Part shown: positions 45,558 to 54,637 of the stretch, piece by piece
Layout: every line of letters starts with the position of its first letter
How positions within the stretch are numbered: position 1 is the stretch's first letter
Origin: Rosettibacter firmus
GTDB taxonomy: Bacteria; Bacteroidota; Ignavibacteria; Ignavibacteriales; Melioribacteraceae
Direction: 5' to 3'
Assembly (NCBI RefSeq): GCF_036860695.1
Contig: NZ_JAYKGJ010000005.1
Location: 1 to 64,000 of the forward strand
Length of the DNA: 64,000 bases
Notes under the pieces: model-generated
The model's input: the letters and a program-made list of their open reading frames with translations, nothing else
What the model was told of the DNA's origin: nothing
The model's database searches: none
Made by a program: the position numbers and the translations under genes

Positions 45558-45563
45558 GCAGTC

Positions 45564-45603
45564 AAGTGGGAAAAAATGTTTAATTGTGGGGAAATGTAGA
45601 GGT
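45564..45603 (+). promoter_or_regulatory. MraZ operator: tandem boxes with 10-base period
   Basis: Four consecutive 10-base units (AAGTGGGAAA, AAATGTTTAA, TTGTGGGGAA, ATGTAGAGGT) keep a TG or T at the same phase; units 1 and 3 are strongest. MraZ proteins bind such helically phased (A)AGTGGG/TGGG repeats upstream of their own gene. The site lies between the -10 box and the mraZ start. Confidence 0.65.
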
Positions 45604-45610
45604 AATATTT

Positions 45611-46060
45611 ATGTTCATGGGAAGTTTTAGATATTCAATTGATTCAAAAGGTAGAATTAGTATTCCTTTTAGGTTTCGTAAATATATTAATCCAGAAGCT
45701 GATGGTACTTTTATAATGACAAGAGGATTATATCAAAATATAGATGTATATCCACTTGATTACTGGAAATCGGAAGTAATGGTTAGAATAGATCAACTTG
45801 ATGATTACATACCAGAAGAAGCAACATTTAAGAGAATGTTATTCGAACTTTCGGCTGAAGATAAATTAGATTCTCAATCTCGCTTATTAATCCCGAAGAA
45901 TCTTCTTGAATTTGCTGGTATAGAAAAGGAAGTTTTTATTTTAGGTCAGAATAAAAAATTTGAAATCTGGAATCCTGATATTTACGAAGAATTTAAAAAA
46001 GGAATTAATGTTCCATATGCTGAAATTTCAAAAAATATTATGCAACAAAAAAAGAAATGA
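45611..46060 (+). CDS. mraZ: MraZ transcriptional regulator of the dcw cluster
   Basis: 149 residues from ATG 45611, with AGAGG 8 bases upstream; a further in-frame codon at 45584 lies inside the operator. Two SpoVT/AbrB-like MraZ repeats are seen: 'FRYSIDSKGRISIPFRFRKY' (N) and 'EDKLDSQSRLLIPKNLLEFAGI' (C), each with the DxxxR motif. MraZ forms ring oligomers that bind the phased boxes upstream and repress the cluster. Its TGA overlaps the rsmH ATG (ATGA). Confidence 0.95.
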   Translation: MFMGSFRYSIDSKGRISIPFRFRKYINPEADGTFIMTRGLYQNIDVYPLDYWKSEVMVRIDQLDDYIPEEATFKRMLFELSAEDKLDSQSRLLIPKNLLEFAGIEKEVFILGQNKKFEIWNPDIYEEFKKGINVPYAEISKNIMQQKKK

Positions 46061-46977
46061 ATTATCATATTCCTGTTCTCCTGAAGGAGAGCATAGATTT
46101 ACTGGTAACAAAAAAAGAAGGAATTTATTTTGAAGGCACAGCAGGTTTTGGTGGACATACAGAGGGAATTCTTAATAGTCTTAACAAAGAAGGAAAATTA
46201 ATTGCTACAGATAAAGATGAGAATGCATTTAAGTATTGTAAGGAACGATTTCAGAACGATAAAAGATTTTCTATTTATAATACGACTTTTTTGAATATAG
46301 ATATTATTTCAAAAATCGAGTTCATTGAAAAATTTGATGGCATCTTTTTAGATCTGGGGGTATCTTCTTATCAGCTCGATAGTCCCGATGCAGGTTTTAC
46401 TTTTAGAGAAGATGCGCCCCTTGATCTTAGGATGAACAAAAATGAAAAAATAACTGCAGCAGATATATTAAATAATTTTTCTGAAGAAGAAATAGCAGAT
46501 ATTTTATTTAATTATGGTGAAGAAAGAAGAGCTAAATATATAGCTAAAAAAATTGTTGAAGAAAGAAGTAAGAAAAAATTCGAAACATCATTTCAACTCA
46601 GAAACATAATCGAAAAGATTGTACCACCTAATTATTTATCAAAAACTTTATCAAGAGTTTTTCAGGCATTGAGAATTTATGTAAATAATGAACTGGAAGA
46701 ATTAAAAGCATTCCTTGATAAAGCAGTTAGTCTTTTAAATAAGAATGGTAGGATTGTGGTTATTTCTTATCATTCACTGGAAGATAGAATTGTTAAAGAA
46801 AAATTCAAATACGAAACACTGAAATGCGTTTGTCCAAGTGGAACTCCAATTTGTATATGTGGAAAAATACAGAGATTGAAATTGATTAATAATAAACCAA
46901 TTGTTCCATCTGAAGAAGAGATAAGTAAAAATAAAAGAGCAAGAAGTGCAAAACTAAGAGCAGCAGAAAGAATTTAA
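46057..46977 (+). CDS. rsmH: 16S rRNA (cytosine-1402 N4) methyltransferase
   Basis: 306 residues, standard length. SAM-binding 'EGTAGFGGHTEGIL', 'DLGVSSYQLDSPDAGFTFREDAPLDLRMN' and the C-terminal 'ISYHSLEDRIVKEKF' and 'NKRARSAKLRAAER' signatures are present. The enzyme methylates C1402 of 16S rRNA at the P site. It overlaps mraZ by four bases and sits five bases before ftsL, its usual place. Confidence 0.97.
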   Translation: MNYHIPVLLKESIDLLVTKKEGIYFEGTAGFGGHTEGILNSLNKEGKLIATDKDENAFKYCKERFQNDKRFSIYNTTFLNIDIISKIEFIEKFDGIFLDLGVSSYQLDSPDAGFTFREDAPLDLRMNKNEKITAADILNNFSEEEIADILFNYGEERRAKYIAKKIVEERSKKKFETSFQLRNIIEKIVPPNYLSKTLSRVFQALRIYVNNELEELKAFLDKAVSLLNKNGRIVVISYHSLEDRIVKEKFKYETLKCVCPSGTPICICGKIQRLKLINNKPIVPSEEEISKNKRARSAKLRAAERI

Positions 46978-46982
46978 TTAAT

Positions 46983-47303
46983 ATGAAAGTAAGTTCACTA
47001 AAAAATTTTATTGTTATTGTTTTTATTATAGCTTGTTTTCTTTTTATCCACGTAGCAACAGTATCCGAAATTAGAAAATTGAAAAGAGAGAAAATAAATA
47101 AAATAGAACAGTTAAATGAAAGACAAAGTAGAATTGAACTAAAAATGGTTGAACAACAAAAGTTAATCTCAGAAGAAAGAATAGTAAAAATTGCTAAAGA
47201 TTCACTGGGTATGATTCTACCATCAGATAATTTAGAAACAATAAAAATATCGAAAGAACAAATAAAAAGAATTGAGAAATTAGTAAAAGAAAAATATGAT
47301 TAA
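46983..47303 (+). CDS. ftsL: FtsL-like division protein
   Basis: 106 residues: short N-terminus, one membrane helix ('FIVIVFIIACFLFIHVATV', ~9-27), then a coiled-coil ('SEIRKLKREKINKIEQLNERQSRIELKMVEQQ'-type heptads) and 'RIVKIAKDSLGMILP', the short motif seen at the end of many FtsL proteins. Sequence is poorly conserved in this family, so position between rsmH and ftsI is part of the evidence. It should form a complex with FtsQ and FtsB-like protein and activate FtsW/FtsI. It overlaps ftsI by eight bases. Confidence 0.82.
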   Translation: MKVSSLKNFIVIVFIIACFLFIHVATVSEIRKLKREKINKIEQLNERQSRIELKMVEQQKLISEERIVKIAKDSLGMILPSDNLETIKISKEQIKRIEKLVKEKYD

Positions 47304-49314
47304 TTATCGAGCACTGATAATACTTGGATTTTCTTTTTTATTCTTTATTGCTTTATTGATAAGATTATATTCAATTCAAATAATTAATAATGAGTATTAT
47401 TTATTGAAAGCTCAAGCTCAACAGATTAAGCCACGAATAGTAAAAGCAGAAAGAGGAATGATAAAAGATAGAAATGGAGAAATTCTTTGTTTTACACGCG
47501 ATTTTTTTTCTTTTTATGTGGATACAAGAATGATGAACTCTAATAGAGTGGATACAATTGCTAAAGAATTTTCGAGAGTTTTTAGAAAGAGTGAAAGTTA
47601 TTATAAAAAAATTATAGAAAATGGAATAAGAAATATTTGTATAGAAAAAAAAGTACCAGTTGAAAAAGCTTTACACTTGAAAAAACTTATTGTAGATGGA
47701 TTCTTTTATGAGGAGGATTTTTCAAGAGTATATCCTTATGGTAAGTTAGCATCACATGTGCTTGGTTATGTTGATAGAGAATTTAAAGGTGTTTCAGGTT
47801 TAGAGAAAGTATTTGATAAAAAATTAGCTGGCATTGATGGTAATTTTGTTTTTCAAAGAGATGTACTTGGAAGAATAGTCTCTATTGATGAAAAAAAATC
47901 TAAAGCACCAAAACCAGGAAATAACTTGATACTAACAATTAATAAGACATATCAAAGTATTCTTGAAGATGAATTATCTAAAGGTCTACAAAAATATGAA
48001 GGAGAATCGGCTGTTGGTATTATAATGAATCCTAATACAGGAGAAATTTTAGCACTTGCTAATATTCCAGATTATGATCCAAATAATTATAAAGATTATC
48101 CAATTGATGCAATGAGAAATCGAGCAATTACAGATACTTATGAACCAGGGTCAACTATTAAGTCAATTGTATTTTCAATTTTATTTGACTTAAATCTTGT
48201 TAAAGAAAATGAAATTATTAATACCGAAAACGGAAAATATATTTTCAGAAATATTCGAATTTCTGATTCTCATCCTTATACAAGTTTAACTGTAAAAGAA
48301 ATACTTGAACAATCAAGTAATATTGGCATGACTAAATTATCAACTAAAATTCCAGATGAAATTTTTTATAAATATTTAAGAGATTTTGGTTTTGGTAATT
48401 ATACATCTATCGAATTACCTGGTGAAGCCGAAGGTACATTAAAAAGACCTATTAATTTTACTCCATATACAAAAGCATTTATGTCTTTTGGATACGAATT
48501 TTCTGTAACTCCATTACAAATAATTACCGCCTATTCAGCTTTAATAAATGGTGGAAAATTACTTAAACCATATATTGTAAAAGCAATAACTGATGAAAAA
48601 GATAGCTTGATTGAAGAATATAAACCACAAGTAATAAGAAATGTTATTCGTAAAGAGACTTCTGATTTAATGAGAAATTTACTTGTTGGTGTCGTTGAAA
48701 ATGGGACAGGAAAAGAAGCACAACTCGATAATGTTTTAGTTGGAGGTAAGACAGGAACTTCACAAAAATTAGTTGATGGTAGTTATACTAGTAGTAAACA
48801 TAACTCATCTTTTGTTGGATTTTTTCCAGCTGATAATCCCCAATTAATTTGTTTGATATTGGTTAATGCACCAAAAGTCGGGAAATATGGAGGTCTGGTT
48901 GCAGCTCCTATTTTTAAAAATGTTGCACAGAGAATTCTCGATGCTGATTTAAGTTTGGCGCCTTTGAGAAAAAAAATAAACAGAAAAAATATTTTAATAG
49001 ATCGATTAATAACAAAAACTAATTCAGAAAATTATGATACAAAAAGTTTCATGAATATTTCTGAGAGTAAAACCAAACACAAGGAAAAAAGAAGAATTTT
49101 AATTGAAAATAAAAATGTTATGCCGAATTTAATTAATCATTCGTTACGAGATGCAATAGCTATCTTAAATGAACTTGGAGTTAAATACAAAATTACAGGT
49201 ATTGGAAAAATTGTTTCTCAAAGCATTGAACCAGGAACTCCCATTAATCATAATTCAATTTGTTACTTACAATGTGCTATAAATAAAAAAGTAAATGTAA
49301 TTAAATCTAATTGA
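47296..49314 (+). CDS. ftsI: Septal peptidoglycan transpeptidase (PBP3/FtsI) with C-terminal PASTA domain
   Basis: 672 residues. One N-terminal helix, a PBP dimerisation domain ('AERGMIKDRNGEILCF'), then the transpeptidase with S286 (STIKS), S340-S-N342 and K485 (KTGTS). Residues ~610-665 add one PASTA domain ('VMPNLINHSLRDAIAILNELGV', 'SIEPGTPI'). It cross-links septal wall with FtsW. PASTA tails are common in Bacteroidota and in Gram-positive FtsI-type proteins (SpoVD, PBP2x) and may bind wall polymer. A TGA-free 8-base overlap joins it to ftsL. Confidence 0.95.
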   Translation: MINYRALIILGFSFLFFIALLIRLYSIQIINNEYYLLKAQAQQIKPRIVKAERGMIKDRNGEILCFTRDFFSFYVDTRMMNSNRVDTIAKEFSRVFRKSESYYKKIIENGIRNICIEKKVPVEKALHLKKLIVDGFFYEEDFSRVYPYGKLASHVLGYVDREFKGVSGLEKVFDKKLAGIDGNFVFQRDVLGRIVSIDEKKSKAPKPGNNLILTINKTYQSILEDELSKGLQKYEGESAVGIIMNPNTGEILALANIPDYDPNNYKDYPIDAMRNRAITDTYEPGSTIKSIVFSILFDLNLVKENEIINTENGKYIFRNIRISDSHPYTSLTVKEILEQSSNIGMTKLSTKIPDEIFYKYLRDFGFGNYTSIELPGEAEGTLKRPINFTPYTKAFMSFGYEFSVTPLQIITAYSALINGGKLLKPYIVKAITDEKDSLIEEYKPQVIRNVIRKETSDLMRNLLVGVVENGTGKEAQLDNVLVGGKTGTSQKLVDGSYTSSKHNSSFVGFFPADNPQLICLILVNAPKVGKYGGLVAAPIFKNVAQRILDADLSLAPLRKKINRKNILIDRLITKTNSENYDTKSFMNISESKTKHKEKRRILIENKNVMPNLINHSLRDAIAILNELGVKYKITGIGKIVSQSIEPGTPINHNSICYLQCAINKKVNVIKSN

Positions 49315-49324
49315 AGGAATAAAA

Positions 49325-50803
49325 TTGAAACTTAGCGAATTATTAAATCATGTAAGAGTAATTCAAGTAGTTGGTAATGCAGAATTAAAAGAGATAGAAG
49401 ATATAACACATAACTCTAATTCTGTTAAAAAGAATTCGCTATTCTTTGCAATTGAAGGTTTTAAAACAGATGGACATAAATATATACCAGATGCAATTAA
49501 TAATGGTGCTGCTGCAGTTGTGCTATCAAATGTAAATGCTGTCCCCGATGAATTATTTACTCATTCAAATTGCGTAAAAATTGTTGTTGAAGATACAAGA
49601 AAATCTTTAGCAGAGTTTTCAAATATCTTTTATGGAAGACCATCGGAAAAATTGACTTTAATTGGTATTACAGGAACAAAAGGAAAAACAACAACAGCTT
49701 TTTTTGTCAAAAATGTCTTTGAAACTGCTGGATTTAAATCTGGACTTATAGGAACAATTGCTAATTATATTGGAAGCAAAGAAATTAAAACAATGTTAAC
49801 TACACCTCAATCGAATGAAATTAATTCATTATTATCCCAGATGATTGCCGAAGGTTGTTCTCATTGTGTTATGGAAGTTTCTTCCCATGCTCTTCATTTA
49901 CATCGTGTTGATAAACTTAGTTTTAATTATGGGATCTTTACGAATATAACTTCTGATCATATGGACTATCATAAAACTTTTGATCATTACCTTAATTCCA
50001 AGAAGATATTGTTTGATATGTTGCCATCCGATGGTTATGCAATTGTTAATACTGATGATCCTAATATTGGAGAGTTGTTAAAAGATTGCAAAGCAAAAAA
50101 AGTAACTTATGGATTATCCTCTAATTCAGATTTTAAAATAAAAGATATTGAATATACACTTGAAGGCACAAGCTTTTCTATTGAATATAATAGGAAAGTA
50201 TATAAACTGGAAACGAAACTCGTTGGACATTTTAATGCTTTTAATGCATCTGCTGCTTTTATTACTGGTGTGCTAAGTGGTCTTGATATTGAAAAAGTTA
50301 TTTATGGAATCAAAACTACACCACAGGTACCAGGAAGATTTGAAGTGATTTCTAAGAATAATAAAAAAGTAATCATTGATTATTCACATACAGCAGATTC
50401 TCTTAAACAAGCTTTAATTGCTATACATCATATTGTTAAAGACGAAAGACCAATTTATACAGTATTTGGATGTGGTGGTGATAGAGATAGAACAAAGAGA
50501 CCTGTAATGGGAAAAATTGCATCCGAAATGAGTAAAAAAGTTTATGTAACCTCAGATAATCCAAGAACAGAAGACCCGAATAAAATTATAGAACAAATTT
50601 TAAGTGGAATTAAACAAAATAATTATTGTGCTATTGAAAATAGAGAAGAAGCAATTCGCACTGCAATTTTTGATAGCGAAGATAATGCTGTTATCTTAAT
50701 TGCTGGTAAAGGACACGAAAATTACCAGGAGATTAATGGCGTAAGAAAACATTTTTCAGATAAAGAAATTGCAACTAAATACTTAGAAGAATGGGCAAAA
50801 TAA
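49325..50803 (+). CDS. murE: UDP-MurNAc-L-Ala-D-Glu:meso-diaminopimelate ligase
   Basis: 492 residues from a TTG preceded by GAAGGA at about seven bases. ATP loop 'ITGTKGKTTTAFFV', 'TTPQSNEINSLL', 'HVMEVSSHAL'-type central motif ('HCVMEVSSHALHLHR') and 'CGGDRDRTKRPVM'. The specificity motif is 'TSDNPRTEDP': DNPR marks meso-DAP as the third residue rather than lysine. It overlaps murF by 13 bases. Confidence 0.96.
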   Translation: MKLSELLNHVRVIQVVGNAELKEIEDITHNSNSVKKNSLFFAIEGFKTDGHKYIPDAINNGAAAVVLSNVNAVPDELFTHSNCVKIVVEDTRKSLAEFSNIFYGRPSEKLTLIGITGTKGKTTTAFFVKNVFETAGFKSGLIGTIANYIGSKEIKTMLTTPQSNEINSLLSQMIAEGCSHCVMEVSSHALHLHRVDKLSFNYGIFTNITSDHMDYHKTFDHYLNSKKILFDMLPSDGYAIVNTDDPNIGELLKDCKAKKVTYGLSSNSDFKIKDIEYTLEGTSFSIEYNRKVYKLETKLVGHFNAFNASAAFITGVLSGLDIEKVIYGIKTTPQVPGRFEVISKNNKKVIIDYSHTADSLKQALIAIHHIVKDERPIYTVFGCGGDRDRTKRPVMGKIASEMSKKVYVTSDNPRTEDPNKIIEQILSGIKQNNYCAIENREEAIRTAIFDSEDNAVILIAGKGHENYQEINGVRKHFSDKEIATKYLEEWAK

Positions 50804-52179
50804 AAATTACATTGGAAGATTTATTTAATCTTACAGGTTCAGTTATTTATAATCCCGATAATTATGAACCTCTATCTATTGTTGAAATAGATTCAAGAAA
50901 GGTAAATAGTCCCTGTTTATTTTTTGCAATTAAAGGTGAAAAATTTGATGGTCACAATTTTATAGACGAAGCAATAAAAAAAGGTGCTAAAGCAGTAGTA
51001 ATTAATAAAAATAAATTAAGAAAGTTTAATTCGCTGGATATTCCTTTTATTACAGTGCCAGATACAATTAAAGCTTATGGCGAGCTTGCAAATAAGTGGA
51101 GAAATAAACTAAACGCAAAAGTAATTTCAATTACTGGTAGTAATGGGAAGACAACAACAAAAGAAATGACTGCAACATTGCTCGAAGAAAAATTTAGTGT
51201 TGTAAAATCAGAAGCAAATAATAATAATCATATTGGAGTACCTCTTACAATTTTTAGTGCAGATGAAAAATGTGAAATGCTTGTACTGGAACATGGAACT
51301 AATCACATTGGTGAAATTCCTTACTCTGCAAAAATTGCTCAACCCGATTATGCTTTGATTACAAATATTGGAGATTCTCACATTGAATTCTTAAAAAATC
51401 GAGAAGAAGTTTATAAAGAAAAATCTGCTTTATTTGATGAAGCAAATCAAAAAGGAGGTTTTATTTTTATTAATCTGGATGATCCTTTTATTAAAAAGAA
51501 TAAAAATAAATACACGAATGTTGTTACTTATGGTTTTAATAAAAAAGCCGATGTAAGAGGAAAAATTTTAAAGTACGATGATCTGGGAAGAGTTAATATG
51601 CTTATTGAACATGATAATAACAGTTTTGATATTACTCTACCTGTATATGGACAATCAAATGCAAAAAATTTTTTAGCAGCTGTATCAATAGCATTAAAGG
51701 CTGGATTGTCTGAAGAAGATATTATTAATGCATCAAAAAAATTAAAGCCAGTTCATGGAAGACTCGAAGTAAAAGAATTAAATGAAATAATTTTGATTGA
51801 TGATACATATAATGCAAGTCCCGCTTCAGTAAATGCAGCTTATGATTTTTTGAAAAAAATTAAAAGATATAAAAAGAAGATTATAATCCTTGGAGATATG
51901 TTTGAACTTGGTAAACAAGCACCAAAATTTCATCGAGAACTTGCTAATGGGATTGAACAAAATAAAAATTTAATGGTGCTCACTATAGGAAATTTAATGA
52001 AGCATCTTTATAAAGAATTAAAAAAGAAAAAAATAAAAGCAATTCATTTTGAAACTCGTGAATCTTTGAAACTTTATCTTCAATATGAGGAAATCGAAAA
52101 TTCTGTAATTTTAATCAAAGGTTCGCGAGGAATGAAAATGGAAGAATTTGTAAACATAATCGAAAAAAGGTTTGAATAA
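50791..52179 (+). CDS. murF: UDP-MurNAc-tripeptide:D-Ala-D-Ala ligase
   Basis: 462 residues. N-terminal UDP-binding domain ('IDSRKVNSPCLFFAIKGEKFDGHNF'), ATP loop 'ITGSNGKTTTKEMTA', 'SEANNNNHIGVPLT', 'LEHGTNHIGEI', and C-terminal 'LIDDTYNASPASVNAAYDFL'. It adds the D-Ala-D-Ala dipeptide; ddl, which makes that dipeptide, is not in this cluster. The stop overlaps the mraY start by one base (TAATG). Confidence 0.96.
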   Translation: MGKIKITLEDLFNLTGSVIYNPDNYEPLSIVEIDSRKVNSPCLFFAIKGEKFDGHNFIDEAIKKGAKAVVINKNKLRKFNSLDIPFITVPDTIKAYGELANKWRNKLNAKVISITGSNGKTTTKEMTATLLEEKFSVVKSEANNNNHIGVPLTIFSADEKCEMLVLEHGTNHIGEIPYSAKIAQPDYALITNIGDSHIEFLKNREEVYKEKSALFDEANQKGGFIFINLDDPFIKKNKNKYTNVVTYGFNKKADVRGKILKYDDLGRVNMLIEHDNNSFDITLPVYGQSNAKNFLAAVSIALKAGLSEEDIINASKKLKPVHGRLEVKELNEIILIDDTYNASPASVNAAYDFLKKIKRYKKKIIILGDMFELGKQAPKFHRELANGIEQNKNLMVLTIGNLMKHLYKELKKKKIKAIHFETRESLKLYLQYEEIENSVILIKGSRGMKMEEFVNIIEKRFE

Positions 52180-53288
52180 TGTTTTACTATCTATTCAACT
52201 ATATTAACGAAACATTCAATCCACCAGGATTTGATGTATTCAGATTCTTATCTTTTAGATCTGCACTTGCTGCTATTACAGCACTTATAATATCATTCAT
52301 ATTCGGTCCTAAAATAATTTCTAAGTTAAAAGAGAAACAGATAGATCAACCTATTAGAGACGATGGACCAGAAACACATAAGAAGAAAGCTGGTACTCCA
52401 ACAATGGGAGGAATTATAATTTTAATTTCAATAATAATTCCAGTATTAATGTGGAGTAATTTGAAAAGTGTCTACATTCTTCTTGTATTATTTGCTACTG
52501 TTTTTTTAGGTGCTATTGGATTTCTTGATGATTACTTAAAAGTTATTAAAAAACTTCCTACAGGTTTAATAGCCAGATATAAATTGATGGGACAAATTTT
52601 TGTGGGTTTAATTATCGGTAGTGCTGTTTATTTTTTACCAGAGTTTTCACAATACAATACACAGACCACGTTACCATTTTTTAAAAATCTAAACTGGGAT
52701 TTTTCTTATTTATACATTCCATGGGTTATATTTATTATAACAGCTACATCAAATGCAGTAAATTTAACTGATGGCCTGGATGGACTTGCAATTGGTACAA
52801 TGATTATTGTAATGCTTGCTCTGGCTATAATTGTTTATGTAACTGGAAATGTAATCTATGCAGATTATTTGAATATTATTTACTTGTCTGGTAGCGGCGA
52901 ACTTACAGTTTTCATTGCTGCATTGATTGGTGCTGGCTTGGGATTTCTCTGGTTTAACTTCTATCCTGCAGAAGTTTTTATGGGCGACACAGGTTCACTT
53001 TCATTAGGGGGTGCTTTTGGTGTAATTATGATTATTGTTAAAAAAGATTTGCTAATTCCAATACTTGGAGGAATCTATTTCATCGAAACTCTATCAGTTA
53101 TTATTCAAAGATTATACTTTAAATACACAAAGAAAAAATATGGTGAGGGAAGAAGAGTATTTAAGATGGCACCAATTCATCATCATTTTGAGCAATTAAA
53201 TTGGGCAGAACCAAAAATTGTAATTAGATTTTATATAGTAACAATAATTCTGGCAATTTTAAGTTTAACTTCATTTAAGATAAGATGA
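52179..53288 (+). CDS. mraY: Phospho-MurNAc-pentapeptide translocase
   Basis: 369 residues with about ten membrane helices. Signature segments: 'GPETHKKKAGTPTMGGI', catalytic 'FLDDYLKV', 'NLTDGLDGLAIGT', 'FMGDTGSLSLGG' and 'APIHHHFE'. It moves the MurNAc-pentapeptide from UDP onto undecaprenyl phosphate to make lipid I on the inner face of the membrane. It overlaps murF by one base and murD by four (ATGA). Confidence 0.97.
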   Translation: MFYYLFNYINETFNPPGFDVFRFLSFRSALAAITALIISFIFGPKIISKLKEKQIDQPIRDDGPETHKKKAGTPTMGGIIILISIIIPVLMWSNLKSVYILLVLFATVFLGAIGFLDDYLKVIKKLPTGLIARYKLMGQIFVGLIIGSAVYFLPEFSQYNTQTTLPFFKNLNWDFSYLYIPWVIFIITATSNAVNLTDGLDGLAIGTMIIVMLALAIIVYVTGNVIYADYLNIIYLSGSGELTVFIAALIGAGLGFLWFNFYPAEVFMGDTGSLSLGGAFGVIMIIVKKDLLIPILGGIYFIETLSVIIQRLYFKYTKKKYGEGRRVFKMAPIHHHFEQLNWAEPKIVIRFYIVTIILAILSLTSFKIR

Positions 53289-54637
53289 TTGATATAAGAA
53301 ATAAAAAAATAACAATATTGGGTGCAGTCAGAAGTGGCATTGGAGCTGCACGACTTGCAAAAAAATTAGGTGCAATTCCTTTTGTAAGTGATTGTGCTTC
53401 TAAGGATAGTTTATCTAAATCAATTGAAATATTCGAAAAAGAAGGGATCGATTTTGAATATGGTAAACATTCAGATAAAGTTTATGATTGTGATTTTATT
53501 GTTACAAGTCCAGGTATTCCATCAAATTCTGCTGTAATACTAAATGCTTTAAAAAGAGGTATAAAAATTATTAGTGAAGTTGAATTTGCTTCCTGGTTTT
53601 GTAAAGGAACTATTATTTCAATTACTGGAACAAATGGGAAAACAACAACTACTTCTTTAATGAATTACACATTGAGTGAATGTGGATTAAAATCATATCC
53701 AGCTGGAAATATTGGTAATGCATTTTCTGAATTAGTACTGGATGTAAAAGAAAATGAATTTGTATCACTTGAAACTTCCAGTTTTCAACTTGACTTTGTT
53801 GATAAATTTAAACCGAAGTTTGCGATGATTTTAAATATTACTCCCGATCATCTTGATCGATATAATAATAATTTTAATGAGTACATTGATTCTAAATTTT
53901 TAATAACAAAAAATCAAAATGAAGACGACTTTTTTATTTACAATGCAGATGATATCACAATCAACACAAAATTAGAAAAAGTATCTGCTCATAAAATTGG
54001 GTTTTCTACAAAGAAAGAATTAAATGTTGGAACTTATTATAAAGATGGTAAAATGTTTTTTGCATGGTATGGAAAACAAGAAGAGATATGCAAAGCTTCA
54101 GATTTATTTATTAAAGGCGAACATAATATTGCTAATGCACTTGCAGTTTTATCAGTGGCTAAAATTTTAAATCTTCCAAATAAAAAAATAAGAAGTGCTT
54201 TTACTTCATTTAAAGGAGTAGAACATAGAATTGAATTTGTAAGAGAAATTAATGGTGTTGAATATTATAACGATTCAAAAGCTACAAATGTTGATTCTGT
54301 TTGGTATGCTTTGAGAAGTTTTGATAAACCAATTTATTTGATTCTTGGTGGAAAAGATAAAGGAAATAATTATGATCAGATAAAAGACTTAGTAGTAAGC
54401 AAAGTAAAAAAGATTTATGCTATTGGTTCTTCTGCAAATAAAATTTATGAGTATTTCAAAGATTATGTTCCAACAGAATATAAACAGACTATTGAAGATT
54501 GTGTGGAATCTGCAAGGAAAGAAGCAGAATCAGGTTCAGTTGTTCTTCTATCTCCAGCCTGTGCAAGTTTTGATATGTTTGATAATTACGAACATCGTGG
54601 TAAAGTATTTAAAACAGCAGTGAATAAATTAAAATGA
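53285..54637 (+). CDS. murD: UDP-MurNAc-L-Ala:D-Glu ligase
   Basis: 450 residues. 'VTSPGIPSNS', ATP loop 'ITGTNGKTTTTSLMNY', 'SSFQLDFVDKFKPKFAMILNITPDHLDRY', 'GVEHRIEFVREINGVEYYNDSKATN' and 'LSPACASFDMFDNYEHRGKVF' are all MurD hallmarks. It adds D-glutamate to UDP-MurNAc-L-Ala. It overlaps both neighbours by four bases. Confidence 0.97.
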   Translation: MIDIRNKKITILGAVRSGIGAARLAKKLGAIPFVSDCASKDSLSKSIEIFEKEGIDFEYGKHSDKVYDCDFIVTSPGIPSNSAVILNALKRGIKIISEVEFASWFCKGTIISITGTNGKTTTTSLMNYTLSECGLKSYPAGNIGNAFSELVLDVKENEFVSLETSSFQLDFVDKFKPKFAMILNITPDHLDRYNNNFNEYIDSKFLITKNQNEDDFFIYNADDITINTKLEKVSAHKIGFSTKKELNVGTYYKDGKMFFAWYGKQEEICKASDLFIKGEHNIANALAVLSVAKILNLPNKKIRSAFTSFKGVEHRIEFVREINGVEYYNDSKATNVDSVWYALRSFDKPIYLILGGKDKGNNYDQIKDLVVSKVKKIYAIGSSANKIYEYFKDYVPTEYKQTIEDCVESARKEAESGSVVLLSPACASFDMFDNYEHRGKVFKTAVNKLK

